From NCBI RefSeq assembly GCF_024585165.1, contig NZ_CP029008.1, positions 3,410,001 through 3,474,000 of the forward strand: 64,000 bases of DNA, written 5' to 3'. The position numbers and the translations under genes are program-made. This DNA is from Bradyrhizobium sp. WBOS07 (GTDB lineage: Bacteria; Pseudomonadota; Alphaproteobacteria; Rhizobiales; Xanthobacteraceae). The notes beneath the pieces were generated by a model. That model made no database searches. It saw nothing but the letters and a program-made list of their open reading frames with translations, and was not told where the DNA came from. The first letter of the stretch is position 1; each line of letters begins with the position of its first letter. Shown piece by piece: positions 17,055 through 25,577 of this stretch.

Positions 17055-18218
17055 TCAATCCAGCGTGCGGCGGAAGCGCGTCACGGCGATGGTCATGGCG
17101 AGCAGCATCAAGGCCGCCAGCGCCAGCGTGTCGAAATGCAGATTCTGCATGGTCGCGCCCTTCAGCATGATGGCGCGGACGATGCGCAGATAATGGGTGA
17201 GCGGCAGGCATTCGCCGAGATATCGCGCCCAGGCCGGCATGCCCGCGAACGGGAACATGAAGCCGGACAGCAATATGCTCGGCAGAAAGAACATGAACGA
17301 CATCTGTATCGCCTGCAGCTGATTCTGCGCGATGGTGGAGAACGTATAGCCAATCGCGAGATTTGCGGCGATGAAGAGGGTCGAGAGTGCCGCCAGCAGG
17401 AGTAGATTGCCGAGCACCGGCACACCGAACAGGAACACTCCGATATTGACGATCAGGAAGGCTTGAATGAAGCCGACCAGGATGTAGGGAATGATCTTGC
17501 CGAGCATGACCTCGACCGGCTTGATCGGCATCGACAGCAGGCTTTCCATGGTGCCGCGTTCAATCTCGCGTGTCACCGACAGCGCCGTGAAGATCAGCAT
17601 GGTCATGGTAAGGATGGTGCCGACCAGTCCCGGCACGATGTTGAGCCGCGATTCCGCAGCCGGATTGTAGCGTGCATGTGCCCGGATCTCGAACGGCAGC
17701 GCCGGCGCATCGCCGATATGGAGATCGTGCCGGAGAGCGGTCTGCACGAGCATCCCGAGCGAGCCGAGTGCGGAGCTTGCGGCGACCGGGTCGGTGGCGT
17801 CGGCGGCGACCAGCAGCGCCGGCTTGTCGCCACGCCGCACCGCCCGTTCGAAGCCGCGCGGGATTTCGACGCCGAACAGCACCTTGCCGGACTTCAGCAA
17901 ATTGTCGAAATCATCCACGTCGTGCACTTCGTAGACGAAGCGGAAATAGGCGGTATTCTCCAGCGCTTTCAGGACCGAGCGGGCGAGATCGGATTCCTCC
18001 TGAATGAGCACCGCGCTCGGCAGATGGTGCGGCGTGGTGTTGATGGCATAGCCGAACAACAGAAGCTGCATCACCGGGATCGCCACGATCATGGCGAACG
18101 AGACGCGATCCCGCCGAAGCTGAATGAACTCCTTCGCCATCATGGCATAGGTGCGGCGCCAGAAGCCGAAGCGGTCGCGGATGTCGGGTTCGGGCCCGGT
18201 TGCCTGGATGGTGCTCAT
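17055..18218 (-). CDS. ABC-2 type exporter permease (YbhR/YbhS-like)
   Basis: One N-terminal TM (FAMIVAIPVMQLLLFGYAI), a large periplasmic loop (~60-180) and five further TMs ending near residue 385. The conserved REIERGTMESLLSMPIKPVEVMLGK linker is visible. The start ATG overlaps the ATPase gene stop by 4 bases (ATGA), so translation is coupled. With the ATPase, the HlyD-like lipoprotein and the TetR regulator it forms an efflux pump of the YbhGFSR type, which exports drugs or other hydrophobic compounds. Only one permease gene is present, so a homodimer is implied. Confidence 0.88.
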   Translation of the reverse strand: MSTIQATGPEPDIRDRFGFWRRTYAMMAKEFIQLRRDRVSFAMIVAIPVMQLLLFGYAINTTPHHLPSAVLIQEESDLARSVLKALENTAYFRFVYEVHDVDDFDNLLKSGKVLFGVEIPRGFERAVRRGDKPALLVAADATDPVAASSALGSLGMLVQTALRHDLHIGDAPALPFEIRAHARYNPAAESRLNIVPGLVGTILTMTMLIFTALSVTREIERGTMESLLSMPIKPVEVMLGKIIPYILVGFIQAFLIVNIGVFLFGVPVLGNLLLLAALSTLFIAANLAIGYTFSTIAQNQLQAIQMSFMFFLPSILLSGFMFPFAGMPAWARYLGECLPLTHYLRIVRAIMLKGATMQNLHFDTLALAALMLLAMTIAVTRFRRTLD

Positions 18219-19144
18219 TGGAAATTGTCCCTTGAGCGGTTCATCAGTTCGATGAAGACATCTTCCAGCGATGGATGCGATTTCTGCCAGTGCAGGCCAC
18301 TCTTCTCGCGCCACGGCGCGACGCTGGCCTCGAGCGCGGCAACGTCGCGGCCGGACACGTGCAGCGAGGTGCCGAACGGCGCCACCATGTCCACCCCGGG
18401 TTTGCCCTCGAGCTCGGCCGCGAGGCCGCCGAGCTCGCCGGTGACGGTGTAGGTCGTCAGCGCGGACTTCGCGATCACCTCCTCCACCGTACCGCGGGCC
18501 AGCAGGTGGCCGTAGGCGATGTAGGCGATCTCGTGGCAGCGCTCGGCCTCGTCCATGTAATGGGTCGAGACCAGCACGGTGAGGCCCTCGGCGGCCAGCG
18601 CGTGGATCTCGTTCCAGAAGTCGCGCCGCGCCTTGGGGTCAACGCCGGCGGTGGGCTCGTCGAGCAGCAATAATTGTGGATTGGGCAGCGTGCAGGCTCC
18701 GAGCGCCAGCCGCTGTTTCCAGCCGCCGGAGAGTTCGCCCGCAAGCTGCCCCTCGCGCCCCGAGAGCCCGAGCCGCTTGACCATGTCGCGTGCGGCGCCG
18801 CGCGGGTCAGCCAGGCCATAGAGGCGCGCGACGAATTCCAGGTTCTCGCGCACCGAGAGATCCTGGTACAGGCTGAAGCGCTGGGTCATGTAGCCGACCT
18901 GGCGCTTGATCTTCTCGGAATCGCGGCGGATATCGTAGCCGAGACAGGTGCCCTCGCCGCTGTCGGGCGTGAGCAGCCCGCAGAGGATGCGGATGGTCGT
19001 GGTCTTTCCCGAGCCGTTCGGCCCGAGGAATCCGTAAATCGAGCCGCGCCTCACCTGCATCGACAGATCGTGCACGACCTCGCGGCCGCCGAACGATTTG
19101 CTCAGGCCCTTGACGTCGATCGCGATGCCGTTGCCGCCGTTCAT
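18215..19144 (-). CDS. ABC exporter ATP-binding protein
   Basis: 309 residues with Walker A (GPNGSGKTT), Q-loop (YMTQRFSLY), signature LSGGWKQRL, Walker B (LLLLDEPTAGVD) and H-loop (VLVSTHYMDEAE). The signature Gln-Gln seen in many homologues is Gly-Trp-Lys here, as in other ABC-2 drug exporters. The C-terminal ~75 residues are the usual extension of this class. Overlaps of 4 bases with both neighbours place it in the middle of a coupled operon. Confidence 0.92.
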   Translation of the reverse strand: MNGGNGIAIDVKGLSKSFGGREVVHDLSMQVRRGSIYGFLGPNGSGKTTTIRILCGLLTPDSGEGTCLGYDIRRDSEKIKRQVGYMTQRFSLYQDLSVRENLEFVARLYGLADPRGAARDMVKRLGLSGREGQLAGELSGGWKQRLALGACTLPNPQLLLLDEPTAGVDPKARRDFWNEIHALAAEGLTVLVSTHYMDEAERCHEIAYIAYGHLLARGTVEEVIAKSALTTYTVTGELGGLAAELEGKPGVDMVAPFGTSLHVSGRDVAALEASVAPWREKSGLHWQKSHPSLEDVFIELMNRSRDNFQ

Positions 19145-19929
19145 CGCTTGTCCGCCACCGGAGTCCTGGGGTTGAGATAGACGTCGATCGGCTGGCCGAC
19201 CCGCAGCGCGTCGGGGCGCGAGGGCCGCGCCTGGATCAGATAGACCAGCTTGCTGCGCTCATCGAGGCTGTAAATGACAGGCGGGGTGTATTCGGCCGAG
19301 GTCGCGATGAAATAGATCTTTGCGGTGAGATCGGCCGCACAATTGTCGCAGGAGACGCGCACCGTATCGCCGATCGCAAGCTTCGGCAGCGCCGTCTCCG
19401 GCACGAAGAAGCGCAGCTTCATGTTGCCGGGCGGCATGATCGACAGCACCGGCCGCTGCGCCGCCACCATCTCCCCCTCGCGGAAATAGATCTGCTGGAT
19501 GGTGCCGGCAACGGGCGCAAAGCCCTTGCGCCGCGCCATCCGCGTTTCCGACGTCGCCACCCGCGCTTCTGCGACACGCAATGCGGACACGGCGGAGTCG
19601 AGATTGGCCTGCGTGCCCGACCCGGTCTTGCTCAGCGAGGCCGCGCGATCATAGGTCTGCTGCGCGTTCGCCAGCGTCGCCTTTTGCTGGTTGAGATCGG
19701 CGCGCTGGAGATCGTCGTCGACGGAATAGAGGGCGTCGCCGACCTTGACCTCGTCGCCCTCGCGGACATCGAGCTTCGTCACCCGCCCCGCTTCGTCCGG
19801 ACTGACGAAGATCATGTCGGCCTCGACCCAGCCCTGGAAGCCGGGATCGCGCTTCTCGTTGCACCCGGCGAGCACGGTTGCGAGCACAATAGCCAATGCA
19901 ATACTGAAAAGTGCGTGCGACGACCTCAT
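19141..19929 (-). CDS. HlyD/EmrA-type membrane fusion lipoprotein
   Basis: A lipoprotein signal peptide ends in the lipobox LAGC (Cys at ~23). The mature protein has the split lipoyl domain (FQGWVEADMIFVSPDEAGRV... and KGFAPVAGTIQQIYFREGEMV) around an alpha-helical hairpin (~80-125), then a beta-barrel. 262 residues is short for the family but matches YbhG-like adaptors. It should link the ABC pump to an outer-membrane channel encoded elsewhere. Its start overlaps the tetR stop by 4 bases. Confidence 0.88.
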   Translation of the reverse strand: MRSSHALFSIALAIVLATVLAGCNEKRDPGFQGWVEADMIFVSPDEAGRVTKLDVREGDEVKVGDALYSVDDDLQRADLNQQKATLANAQQTYDRAASLSKTGSGTQANLDSAVSALRVAEARVATSETRMARRKGFAPVAGTIQQIYFREGEMVAAQRPVLSIMPPGNMKLRFFVPETALPKLAIGDTVRVSCDNCAADLTAKIYFIATSAEYTPPVIYSLDERSKLVYLIQARPSRPDALRVGQPIDVYLNPRTPVADKR

Positions 19930-20612
19930 GTCGTCCTCCGTTCGCCAAAGATCAAATCGAGATGGACGCGCAGCATGTCCTGCGCGTCGAGCGGCGCATG
20001 CCGCGCAAACAGGCTCTGCCAGATCACCGCGATCATCGCCGGCGCGACCAGGATCTGCGGATAGCGCGCGAGATCCTGCTGGCGGATCTCGCCGCGGGCG
20101 ATGCCGAGCTCGATCAGCCCGCGCATGGCGGCGATGCCGCGCGAGACGACCTCGCGGTAGTAGAAGTCGGCGACGGCCGGAAAGCGCGGCCCCTCCGCAA
20201 CGATCAGCCGCACCAGATCGCCGCGCCTGGTGCCGATGACCTCTTTCAGGAAGTTGCCGGCAAAGGCCTCGATGAGATCGCGCACCGAGCCCGTCGGCGG
20301 CGGCAGCGCGGTCAGCCGCGCCACGACCGGCACGATCACGACGCGCACCAGCTCCTCGAACATCGATTCCTTGTCCTTGAAGTGCAGATAGATCGTGCCC
20401 TTGGCAACACCGGCGCGCTTGGCGATGTCGTCGAGCCGCGTCGCGGCAAAGCCGCGGGCGATGAACTCCTCCATCGCCGCCTCGACGATCGCGGCGCGCC
20501 GCTCAGCCGCGCGCGTGGCGCGGTTCGAGGCGGGCAGCTCTCCGCGGGTCGCGGACGAATGGTCTTCACCTGCAGGAGACGGTTTGGCGGACTTGGTCGA
20601 CTTCTTCATCAT
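19926..20612 (-). CDS. TetR-family repressor of the ABC export operon
   Basis: The HTH spans residues ~40-80 (RAAIVEAAMEEFIARGFAATR..., AGVAKGTIYLHFKDKESMF); the C-terminal domain is ligand-binding. The first 33 residues are a Lys/Ser-rich extension. It is the promoter-proximal gene of the four-gene export operon, and a 22-bp palindrome lies 10 bp upstream of the start, so autoregulation is likely. MM at the start allows ATG 20612 or 20609. Confidence 0.9.
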   Translation of the reverse strand: MMKKSTKSAKPSPAGEDHSSATRGELPASNRATRAAERRAAIVEAAMEEFIARGFAATRLDDIAKRAGVAKGTIYLHFKDKESMFEELVRVVIVPVVARLTALPPPTGSVRDLIEAFAGNFLKEVIGTRRGDLVRLIVAEGPRFPAVADFYYREVVSRGIAAMRGLIELGIARGEIRQQDLARYPQILVAPAMIAVIWQSLFARHAPLDAQDMLRVHLDLIFGERRTT

Positions 20613-20621
20613 GCGATGATT

Positions 20622-20643
20622 TATGACTGACTAGTCAGTCATA
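20622..20643. promoter_or_regulatory. 22-bp perfect palindrome, TetR operator candidate
   Basis: The half-site TATGACTGACT is followed at once by its reverse complement. It contains the TGACTGACTAGTCAGTCA core typical of operators for TetR/AcrR-type repressors and lies directly upstream of the tetR start. Confidence 0.85.
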
Positions 20644-20680
20644 GTCAAGCCAAGAACTGCTTGAGCTCAGGGATCAATGA

Positions 20681-20714
20681 ATTAGTATTGACTAATGAAT
20701 TAGTACATACTAAT
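20681..20714. promoter_or_regulatory. Tandem ArsR operator pair
   Basis: ATTAGTATTGACTAAT (20681-20696) and ATTAGTACATACTAAT (20699-20714) are two inverted repeats 18 bp apart centre to centre, just upstream of the arsR-like start at 20723. AT-rich dyads of this kind are the usual ArsR/SmtB sites. Confidence 0.8.
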
Positions 20715-20722
20715 TGAATCCC

Positions 20723-21058
20723 ATGAGCGAAGCTGCCCCAACCCCCGTCACCACCGTAATGCGCGCCCTCGCCGATCCAACGCGGCGGGCCGTGTTCGAG
20801 CGCGTGTTCGAGAGCAAGGAGATCAGCGTCGCCGAACTGACGCGGGGCAGCGGCGTGACCCAGGGCGCGGTCTCGCAGCACCTGAAGTCGCTGAAGCAGG
20901 CGGGTCTCGTCGCCGAGCGCGCCGAGGGTCGCAACGTCTATTACCGCGCCGCGCCGCAGGGGCTCGAGCCGCTGGTCACCTGGATGGACCACTACGGCGT
21001 GTTCTGGCGCGAGCGTTTCCAGAACCTGCGTGACCTGTTGAAGGAGATCGATCCGTGA
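20723..21058 (+). CDS. ArsR-family regulator without cysteines
   Basis: 111 residues. Winged HTH (~10-85): MRALADPTRRAVFERVF, VAELTRGSGVTQGAVSQHLKSL. There is no Cys anywhere, so metal-thiolate sensing as in ArsR/SmtB is excluded; these members sense other stresses. Its stop overlaps the next start (GTGA), coupling it to an SRPBCC protein, a layout common for ArsR regulators of AHSA1-domain proteins. Confidence 0.9.
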   Translation: MSEAAPTPVTTVMRALADPTRRAVFERVFESKEISVAELTRGSGVTQGAVSQHLKSLKQAGLVAERAEGRNVYYRAAPQGLEPLVTWMDHYGVFWRERFQNLRDLLKEIDP

Positions 21059-21519
21059 GTGCAGTTGCTTCCAAGGTCCAGACCCAGGACATCGTCATCG
21101 ACGAGGTCTTCCCGCACGCGGCCGCGACGATCTGGAAGGCGCTGACCAGCGCCCAGTTGATCGCGCGCTGGCTGATGCCGCCGACCGGTTTCGAGGCCGT
21201 CGTGGGCAACACCTTCACCTTCAAGACCAATCCGGCCGGTGCGTGGGACGGCACGATCCATTGCCGCGTTCTGGAGGTCGTGCCGAACCAGCGCCTGGCC
21301 TACGCCTGGACGGGCGGCGACGAGAGCAATACCGGTTACGGCTCGGCGCTCGACACCGTCGTCACCTGGTCGCTCACACCGGTCGAGGCAGGCACGCGCG
21401 TGCGTGTGGTGCATTCGGGCTTCGTGACGCCGAAGAACGATACCGCTTATCGCAACATGAGCGACGGCTGGGTCAAGGTGCTGCAGCGGCTCGACGCCAT
21501 CTCCGGCGAAGACGAGTAA
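21055..21519 (+). CDS. SRPBCC (AHSA1/START-like) domain protein
   Basis: 154 residues, GTG start overlapping the arsR-like stop. The AHSA1-type fold is suggested by IDEVFPHAAATIWKALTSAQLIARWLMP near the N-terminus and VVHSGF...GWVKVLQRLD at the C-terminus. It has a hydrophobic ligand-binding cavity in relatives; the ligand is unknown. Confidence 0.88.
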   Translation: MSAVASKVQTQDIVIDEVFPHAAATIWKALTSAQLIARWLMPPTGFEAVVGNTFTFKTNPAGAWDGTIHCRVLEVVPNQRLAYAWTGGDESNTGYGSALDTVVTWSLTPVEAGTRVRVVHSGFVTPKNDTAYRNMSDGWVKVLQRLDAISGEDE

Positions 21520-21531
21520 GGACGCATCATC

Positions 21532-21945
21532 ATGGACAAGCCCTATACCGGCGGCTGCGCCTGCGGCGCGATCCGCTATTCGATTCCGGGTGAGCCCCTG
21601 TTCAGCAATCATTGTCAGTGCCGGGACTGCCAGCGGGAAAGCGGCAGCGGCCATGGCTCCTACGCAACGTTCGCGCGGGCCGGCGTCACGCTCACCGGCG
21701 ATGCCGGGCATTGGGACATGGTCGCCGACAACGGCAATGTGAAGACGCGCGGCTTCTGCCCGCAATGCGGCGTGGCCGTCTATATGACCTTCGCGGCACA
21801 GCCCGATGTCTTCACGATCCGCGCCGGAAGCCTCGACGAGCCCGCCCGCTACAAGCCGCAGGTGGTCACCTTCGCCGCGCGCGGTCACGGCTGGGATTGT
21901 CTTGACTCCGACCTGACGAAATTTGCCGGCATGCCGCCGGCGTGA
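21532..21945 (+). CDS. GFA (glutathione-dependent formaldehyde-activating) family protein
   Basis: 137 residues. The zinc-binding cysteines are GGCACGAIRY, NHCQCRDCQRESG and GFCPQCGVAVY, all of the family's CxC, CxCxxC and CxxC sets. 12 bp after the SRPBCC gene; the third gene of a probable ArsR-controlled detoxification unit. The actual substrate in most GFA proteins is unproven. Confidence 0.9.
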   Translation: MDKPYTGGCACGAIRYSIPGEPLFSNHCQCRDCQRESGSGHGSYATFARAGVTLTGDAGHWDMVADNGNVKTRGFCPQCGVAVYMTFAAQPDVFTIRAGSLDEPARYKPQVVTFAARGHGWDCLDSDLTKFAGMPPA

Positions 21946-21974
21946 GATTGGGCGCGCCGAGACTGGTCGGCGGC

Positions 21975-23255
21975 TCAAATGCACGCCCGGATATAAGGCC
22001 GGTTGATCTCCCACAGCTCATCAAGCAGGCCCCGCGCCGCCTCCTCGGATTGGATGACGGGATCGAGCAGCAACGCCTGCAGCGCGATCTCCTTCGAGGC
22101 ATGCATCGCCGCTTCCACAGCCATCTGCTGAACCTGAACCTGGACCGTCATCAGCTTGGCCACGGCGTCGGGCAACGGCCCGAGCGAGACCGGGTGGATG
22201 CCTGCGATATCTGCCACCACCGGCACCTCGACCGCGGCATCGGCCGGCAGGTTCGGGATCACCTGTTGATTGTAGATGACGGCGGACTCGATGAGTTGCT
22301 TCCGGTTATGAACGATGGCGGCGATGATGCTGGTCGCACGCTCCCCTGAGGGCGCCGACCACCAATCCGGGACCTCGGCCTGGCCTGCGAGCACATCGTC
22401 GATCAGCCGCGTCAACTTCGCGCGTTCGCTCTCGTCCCAGTCGTAATTGTAGCCGCCCTCGCCGGCCTCCCAGCCGAACGAGAGATACTCACCAACGTGA
22501 CCGTCGCCGCAGCCGAGCCAGTAGCCGAAGGCATGCAACAACTTGCGCGTCAGCGGTGAGAAGGTGGGATCGAAATCCCTCTCCCTCTCGCGCAACAGCG
22601 GATAGAGATCCTCACCCGTCTCGCGATCCCGAATTTCGGTCAGGCACTGGAAATGATTGAGGCCTGCACCCCACACATCCACCTGCTCTTTTCGCATCCC
22701 CAGAATTCGGGCGACATTCTCGCGGGCAAGAAATATTCCGTGGCAGAGGCCGAGGCTGCGAATCTTGCTGTACCGGCCCAGCGCCAGGATGATGCGGCTC
22801 TCCGGATTGGAGAAGTTGATGAAGGTCGCGCGCGGACAGCGGAGCTCCATCTCACGCACGAAGTCGAACACCACCGGCAAGGTGCGCAGCGTAAAGAACA
22901 GACCGCCGGGCCCTCCGTTCTCGCCCAGAGTATGACGGACGCCAAACTTGCGCGGAATCTCGAAATCCAGCCGCCACAGCCGGTTACGATCGATCGCGGT
23001 GGAATGCACGACGAACTCAGCACCGTCGAGCGCGGCGTGCCAATCCGTCGTGGCCTCGATGGCATAGCCGGCGCCGGATCTCTCGTTGAGCAGCTTCGCG
23101 AGCTGCGTCGACCGGCTGAGCCGGTCGACGTTACGCCCGACCAGAGTCAGTGTTGAACCTGAGAGATCGCGGGTCGAGAACAGGTCCCGGAACATGCTCA
23201 TCCCGAAGGATGCGCTGCTGGCGCCGAGAAAGACGATCTTCGTTGGCCGGGTCAC
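21975..23255 (-). CDS. Glycoside hydrolase family 4 (alpha-galactosidase/glucosidase type)
   Basis: 426 residues. An NAD-binding Rossmann start ([13 protein letters not shown]) and the divalent-metal ligands Cys and His in [10 protein letters not shown] and AGLNHFQC identify GH4, whose mechanism uses NAD+ and Mn2+. The CHG/NHF pair favours the alpha-galactosidase/alpha-glucosidase group rather than 6-phospho-beta-glucosidases. No sugar transporter or PTS gene is nearby, so it is an orphan. It is followed on the same strand by nothing closely spaced; convergent with the GFA gene. Confidence 0.85.
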   Translation of the reverse strand: MTRPTKIVFLGASSASFGMSMFRDLFSTRDLSGSTLTLVGRNVDRLSRSTQLAKLLNERSGAGYAIEATTDWHAALDGAEFVVHSTAIDRNRLWRLDFEIPRKFGVRHTLGENGGPGGLFFTLRTLPVVFDFVREMELRCPRATFINFSNPESRIILALGRYSKIRSLGLCHGIFLARENVARILGMRKEQVDVWGAGLNHFQCLTEIRDRETGEDLYPLLRERERDFDPTFSPLTRKLLHAFGYWLGCGDGHVGEYLSFGWEAGEGGYNYDWDESERAKLTRLIDDVLAGQAEVPDWWSAPSGERATSIIAAIVHNRKQLIESAVIYNQQVIPNLPADAAVEVPVVADIAGIHPVSLGPLPDAVAKLMTVQVQVQQMAVEAAMHASKEIALQALLLDPVIQSEEAARGLLDELWEINRPYIRACI

Positions 23256-23272
23256 GCTCTGCTCGCCGCGCG

Positions 23273-24298
23273 TTAGCCGAAGTCGAGCACCATGCGGCCG
23301 TCGATCTTGCCGGCCTTCATCCGCTCGAAGACGTCGTTGATCTGCGCAAGCGGCACCTTGGTCACTTCGGCCTTAACCTTGCCGTCCGCTGCGAATGCGA
23401 CGGCCTCATCCAGGTCGCGCCGCGTGCCGACGATGGAGCCGCGCACCGTGATGCGCTTGAGCACGACCTCGAAGATCGGCGTCGGAAATTCGCCCGGCGG
23501 CAAGCCGACGAGACTGACGGTGCCCTTGCGGCGCACCATCTTCAGCGCCTGGCCGAAGGCGGCGGTCGAGACCGCCGTCACCAGCACGCCGTGCGCCCCG
23601 CCGCCGGTCGCCGTCAGCACCTTGTCCACCGCGCCGTCCGCGAGCGCATTGACCGCGAGATCGGCGCCGGTCTCGCGCGCCAGCGCGAGCTTGTCCTCGG
23701 CGATGTCGACGGCGGCGACCTTGAGCCCCATTGCCTTGGCGTACTGGATCGCGACATGACCAAGCCCGCCGACGCCTGAGATCACTACCCACTCGCCAGG
23801 CCTGGCCTCCGTCTCCTTCAGGCCCTTGTAGGTGGTGACGCCGGCGCACAGGATCGGCGCGATGGCGGCGAAATCGACACTCGCCGGCAGCTTTGCCGCA
23901 AAGGCAGCCGAGGCGACGACATATTCGGCGAAGCCGCCGTTGACGCTGTAGCCGGTGTTGTGCTGGTGCTCGCACAGGGTCTCCCAGCCGGTCTCGCAAT
24001 ATTCGCAGGCCATGCAGGCATCATGCAGCCAGGCGACGCCGACGGCGTCCCCCACCTTCAGATTTTTCACGCCGGCCCCGAGCGCGGCGACGATGCCGGC
24101 AGCCTCGTGGCCGGGAATGAAGGGCGGAACCGGCTTCACGGGCCAGTCCCCGGAGGCCGCATGCAGATCGGTGTGACAGACGCCGCAGGCCTTGACCTTG
24201 ACCAGAACCTCGCCGGGACCGGGCTGCGGCACCGGCACGTCCTCGATCACCAATGGCTTGCCGAATTGCTTGACGATTGCGGCTTTCATGGTCGGCAT
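23273..24298 (-). CDS. adhP: Zinc-dependent alcohol dehydrogenase AdhP
   Basis: Medium-chain dehydrogenase, oxidising primary alcohols with NAD+. Catalytic zinc ligands Cys41 (GVCHTDLH), His64 (GHEAAGIV) and Cys in ILCAGVTTY; the four structural-zinc Cys lie in [18 protein letters not shown]-binding loop [17 protein letters not shown]. 341 residues matches AdhP. It lies 17 bp upstream of the GH4 gene on the same strand, so the two may be cotranscribed. Confidence 0.93.
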   Translation of the reverse strand: MPTMKAAIVKQFGKPLVIEDVPVPQPGPGEVLVKVKACGVCHTDLHAASGDWPVKPVPPFIPGHEAAGIVAALGAGVKNLKVGDAVGVAWLHDACMACEYCETGWETLCEHQHNTGYSVNGGFAEYVVASAAFAAKLPASVDFAAIAPILCAGVTTYKGLKETEARPGEWVVISGVGGLGHVAIQYAKAMGLKVAAVDIAEDKLALARETGADLAVNALADGAVDKVLTATGGGAHGVLVTAVSTAAFGQALKMVRRKGTVSLVGLPPGEFPTPIFEVVLKRITVRGSIVGTRRDLDEAVAFAADGKVKAEVTKVPLAQINDVFERMKAGKIDGRMVLDFG

Positions 24299-24436
24299 CT
24301 GCGGCTCCTCTGCGGGTGGTGATGCAGACTAGCAATGCCGCTCAGCGCCCCTTTGACGGGGGTCAAACTGCGCAAACTTTGCGCAAGGCAGCCCCGATCA
24401 TGACACCGCGATGACGCTGCGCGGAATCTCGACCTG

Positions 24437-24847
24437 TCAGCTATGGAACTTGAGGCCGTCGAGGATCTTGTCGACCACCTTGCGATCGGCCCGCATGGCG
24501 ATGCCGACGAGATTGAGATCGTTGCGCGCCACCGCCCTTACCGCCTCGCGATTGGCGGCATCGTGCGTAGTGCTGAACATGTCCTCGGTATAGACCGCCG
24601 GCTTGACGTTGCGCGCGAGCGCACGCTCCAGCGCGCGCGACAACGCCGGCCCGTCGGCGCCGTAGATCAGGATCGGCTGACCGATCAGCGCATGATATTG
24701 CGTGCCTGATGCGTCCTCATAGGCTTCGCCGATGCATTCGGGAAAGGCCGCGGCGATGCCGCTGGTGAGAAAGGAGGCGACGTTGAGCTTCTGCCAGACC
24801 TGAAGATCGGTGCGGATCACGACGGCGATCTTGGTATCGAACTGCAT
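24437..24847 (-). CDS. DUF2000 family protein
   Basis: 136 residues with the DUF2000 features (KIAVVIRTDLQVWQKLNVASFL, QPILIYGADGPAL, YTEDMFSTTHD). The fold is related to peptidyl-tRNA hydrolase 2; the function is unknown. Monocistronic, with a family A repeat 15 bp from its start. Confidence 0.8.
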   Translation of the reverse strand: MQFDTKIAVVIRTDLQVWQKLNVASFLTSGIAAAFPECIGEAYEDASGTQYHALIGQPILIYGADGPALSRALERALARNVKPAVYTEDMFSTTHDAANREAVRAVARNDLNLVGIAMRADRKVVDKILDGLKFHS

Positions 24848-24861
24848 GCAATTCCTCGATT

Positions 24862-24965
24862 GTCATTCCGGACGAGCCACCTGGCGCGAGCGGAATCCAT
24901 TCGTCCACCTACTCCGTAGCACGATGGATTCCGGGCTTCGATGCTACGCATCGCCCCGGAATGAC
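24862..24965. repeat. Dispersed palindromic repeats, family A copy 6
   Basis: It begins GTCATTCCGGACGAGCC and ends GCCCCGGAATGAC, with GCGAGCGGAATCC and GGATTCCGGGC inside. It lies between the DUF2000 and DUF4189 genes. Confidence 0.85.
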
Positions 24966-24986
24966 GGCAAGCTAAATCAACCCTCA

Positions 24987-25376
24987 TCAACCCTTGGCGT
25001 CGCAGGCCCAGGCGCGGATCACGCATTCCTTGCCGCCGTATTTGTAGCATTCGCGCGTGGCGGCGTTGAGCGAGGCGGAAATCTTCGGCTTGACGGCGTA
25101 GCCGTAGGCGCCGCAGGGGTTGGCGAGGTCAATCGACATGGCCGCGCAGGCGTGCTTCATCGTCACGGTGGTGCAATCGCCCTTGCACTGCTTCTGCGCC
25201 GCGGCGCGCGCTTCGTGCTCGTGACCGTAATCGAAGGCCTGGCCATAGGCGCCGCATTTGCCGACCGCAAACGCACCGGCGGCGCGGGCTTCACTGATAT
25301 AGAGGGCGCCCGTGACGGCAACCGACAAGACAAAGCAAAACATCGCGCAACGGCGCGCGACGACGTTCGAAGCCAT
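24987..25376 (-). CDS. Secreted DUF4189 protein
   Basis: 129 residues with an N-terminal signal peptide (MFCFVLSVAVTGALYISEARA). The mature part is Cys-rich with the DUF4189 pattern (GAYGQAFDYGHEHEARAAAQKQCKGDC and CKYGGKEC-like elements), probably disulfide-stabilised in the periplasm. Function unknown. Confidence 0.75.
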   Translation of the reverse strand: MASNVVARRCAMFCFVLSVAVTGALYISEARAAGAFAVGKCGAYGQAFDYGHEHEARAAAQKQCKGDCTTVTMKHACAAMSIDLANPCGAYGYAVKPKISASLNAATRECYKYGGKECVIRAWACDAKG

Positions 25377-25482
25377 GGAAATCCCCTCCCCCCAAGGCAG
25401 GTGCGGCTGACTCTAAGCCGCGGTCGTTTCCAGATGGTGAACGGGTGGTTGAATTCGCCAGGCTTGGAGGATGCCGTAGTCC

Positions 25483-25572
25483 CGTAGGGCGGATTAGCGA
25501 AGCGTAATCCGCCTCTTTTGTTTCCGCGGAGAAACACAGGGCGGATTACGCCTTCGGCTAATCCGCCCTACG
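25483..25572. repeat. Dispersed palindromic repeat, family C copy 1
   Basis: CGTAGGGCGGATTAGCGAAG at the left mirrors CTTCGGCTAATCCGCCCTACG at the right. It lies 5 bp downstream of the molybdopterin/NTP-transferase gene. A second copy lies at 59112-59189. Confidence 0.85.
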
Positions 25573-25577
25573 CACCT

